Positions 13,614 to 14,159 of a DNA stretch of 14,159 nucleotides are shown piece by piece. Position numbers and translations under genes: made by a program. The DNA comes from Lawsonibacter sp. GTDB lineage: Bacteria > Bacillota > Clostridia > Oscillospirales > Oscillospiraceae. How positions within the stretch are numbered: the stretch's first letter is position 1; every line of letters begins with the position of its first letter. The DNA lies in contig JAAWLY010000043.1 of NCBI GenBank assembly GCA_022798155.1, positions 1 to 14,159 on the forward strand, read 5' to 3'. The notes below the pieces were generated by a model that did not search any database, was not told the DNA's origin, and was given only the letters and a program-made list of their open reading frames with translations.

Positions 13614-13642
13614 ATTATAACAATTTTATCCTATTTTTGCAA
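13614..13642 (-). promoter_or_regulatory. Sigma-A promoter of the CarD-family gene
   Basis: Minus-strand TTGCAA (13642-13637), a 17-bp spacer, then TATAAT (13619-13614), about 68 bp upstream of the GTG start. Confidence 0.75.
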
Positions 13643-13702
13643 GAGAAAAACAGAAATTTTCCAAAATTTTATCTGATAATTTCCAGATTCCCTCCGCCAG
13701 AC

Positions 13703-13743
13703 AAAAAAACAGGCTCGACCGCTGTGCGGCCGGGCCTGTTTTT
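13703..13743 (-). terminator. Rho-independent terminator after the S1-domain gene
   Basis: The stem CAGGCTCG.CCGC (13710-13722) pairs with GCGG.CGGGCCTG (13726-13738), with one mismatch and a TGT loop. A-run and T-run flanks allow function in either direction. On the minus strand seven T follow, directly after the S1 gene stop. Confidence 0.88.
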
Positions 13744-13744
13744 A

Positions 13745-14159
13745 TTACTCTTCCTCAGCGGGGGCTTCTTCCTCGGCGGCCTCATCCTCATCATAGACAG
13801 GGGCCTCCAGCAGAGCACGGATGGACAGGGAGATTTTCTTGTTCTCCATATCCACATCGGTGATCTTCACGTCCACCTTGTCGCCCTCAGCCACCACATC
13901 GCCGGGCTTCTCCACCCGGTGGTCAGCCAGCTGGGAGATGTGAATCAGGCCATCCACACCGGGCACTACCTCGGCGAAGGCGCCGAAGGTCATCAGCTTG
14001 ACGATGCGCACGTTGGCGGTGTCGCCCACCTGATAGGTGCTGGTGAACACGGTCCAGGGCTCCTGGCTGTGGTCCTTCATGCCCAGGGAGATCTTCTTCT
14101 TCTCCTTGTCGGCGGAGATGACGTACACATCCACGGTGTCGCCCACCTTCACCACCTCG
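13745..14159 (-). CDS. C-terminal part of an S1-domain protein (ribosomal protein S1 or IspH-S1 fusion), runs off the window edge
   Basis: About 138 residues of the end of a multi-S1-domain RNA-binding protein are visible, and the frame stays open to the window edge (…EVVKVGDTV). One repeat ends at ISADKEKKKISLGMKD. A complete S1 domain follows: YQVGDTANVRIVKLMTFGAFAEVVPGVDGLIHISQL, seen as GAFAEVVPGVDGLIHIS, then DVDMENKKISLSIRAL. The tail is acidic (DEDEAAEEEAPAEEE), common at the end of S1 proteins. In many Clostridia this is rpsA or a fusion of IspH (last MEP-pathway enzyme) with S1. The window does not include the N-terminus, so the two cannot be separated. The stop is followed by a clear terminator. 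Confidence 0.9.
   Translation of the reverse strand, partial: EVVKVGDTVDVYVISADKEKKKISLGMKDHSQEPWTVFTSTYQVGDTANVRIVKLMTFGAFAEVVPGVDGLIHISQLADHRVEKPGDVVAEGDKVDVKITDVDMENKKISLSIRALLEAPVYDEDEAAEEEAPAEEE

Noticed and set aside
1..14159. CRISPR arrays, tRNA or rRNA genes, insertion sequences
   Set aside because: No regularly spaced repeats, cloverleaf sequences, rRNA-like stretches or transposase genes were seen. The only recombinase is the small serine recombinase, which appears tied to the inverted promoter.

Overview
The window looks like chromosomal DNA of a motile, GC-rich member of the Clostridia, most like gut Oscillospiraceae (Flavonifractor/Pseudoflavonifractor-type). This is inferred from Gram-positive Shine-Dalgarno sequences, a CsrA gene next to flagellin, a CarD-family regulator near ispD-ispF, and a VTC/DUF4956/CotH operon. 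Most genes are about 60-70% GC. Two stretches are clearly A/T-rich: 740-1020 and 12540-13000.

Layout. (1) Positions 1-1658 hold a flagellar switch module. The flagellin gene (start only, minus strand) is preceded by a divergent, extended CsrA (minus strand). Beyond CsrA lies a small segment bounded by two inverted 26-bp sites at 722-747 and 837-862. Inside it is a consensus sigma-28/SigD promoter (784-810), then a terminator (886-921) and a small serine recombinase (1020-1658, plus). As sequenced, the promoter points away from csrA-flagellin and into the terminator. Inversion would point it at csrA-flagellin. This is the most interesting system in the window: a minimal invertible flagellar promoter with its likely invertase beside it. 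(2) 1624-3120: glycerol kinase, minus, overlapping the recombinase end tail to tail. (3) 3321-6088: a two-gene plus-strand operon with a NimA-like flavin-binding protein and an unusual 758-residue GNAT fusion with a membrane tail, ending at a strong terminator. (4) 6136-9212: a minus-strand operon, VTC domain protein - DUF4956 membrane protein - CotH kinase-family protein. It diverges from (5) 9359-11223: an OmpR-type response regulator and its histidine kinase. The shared promoter region holds two oppositely oriented pairs of TTTCAG repeats at 11-bp spacing. These suggest the regulator controls both itself and the VTC operon. (6) 11274-14159, all minus: ispF and ispD (MEP isoprenoid pathway), a small A/T-rich membrane protein with its own promoter, a CarD-family regulator, and the end of an S1-domain protein (ribosomal protein S1 or an IspH-S1 fusion).

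How the genes work together. In region 1 the recombinase probably flips the sigma-28 promoter. CsrA may then act on the flagellin leader, which carries two near-identical GGA-containing 12-mers, one covering the ribosome binding site. In regions 4-5 the two-component system probably senses a surface or envelope signal and drives a VTC/CotH surface or polyphosphate-type function.
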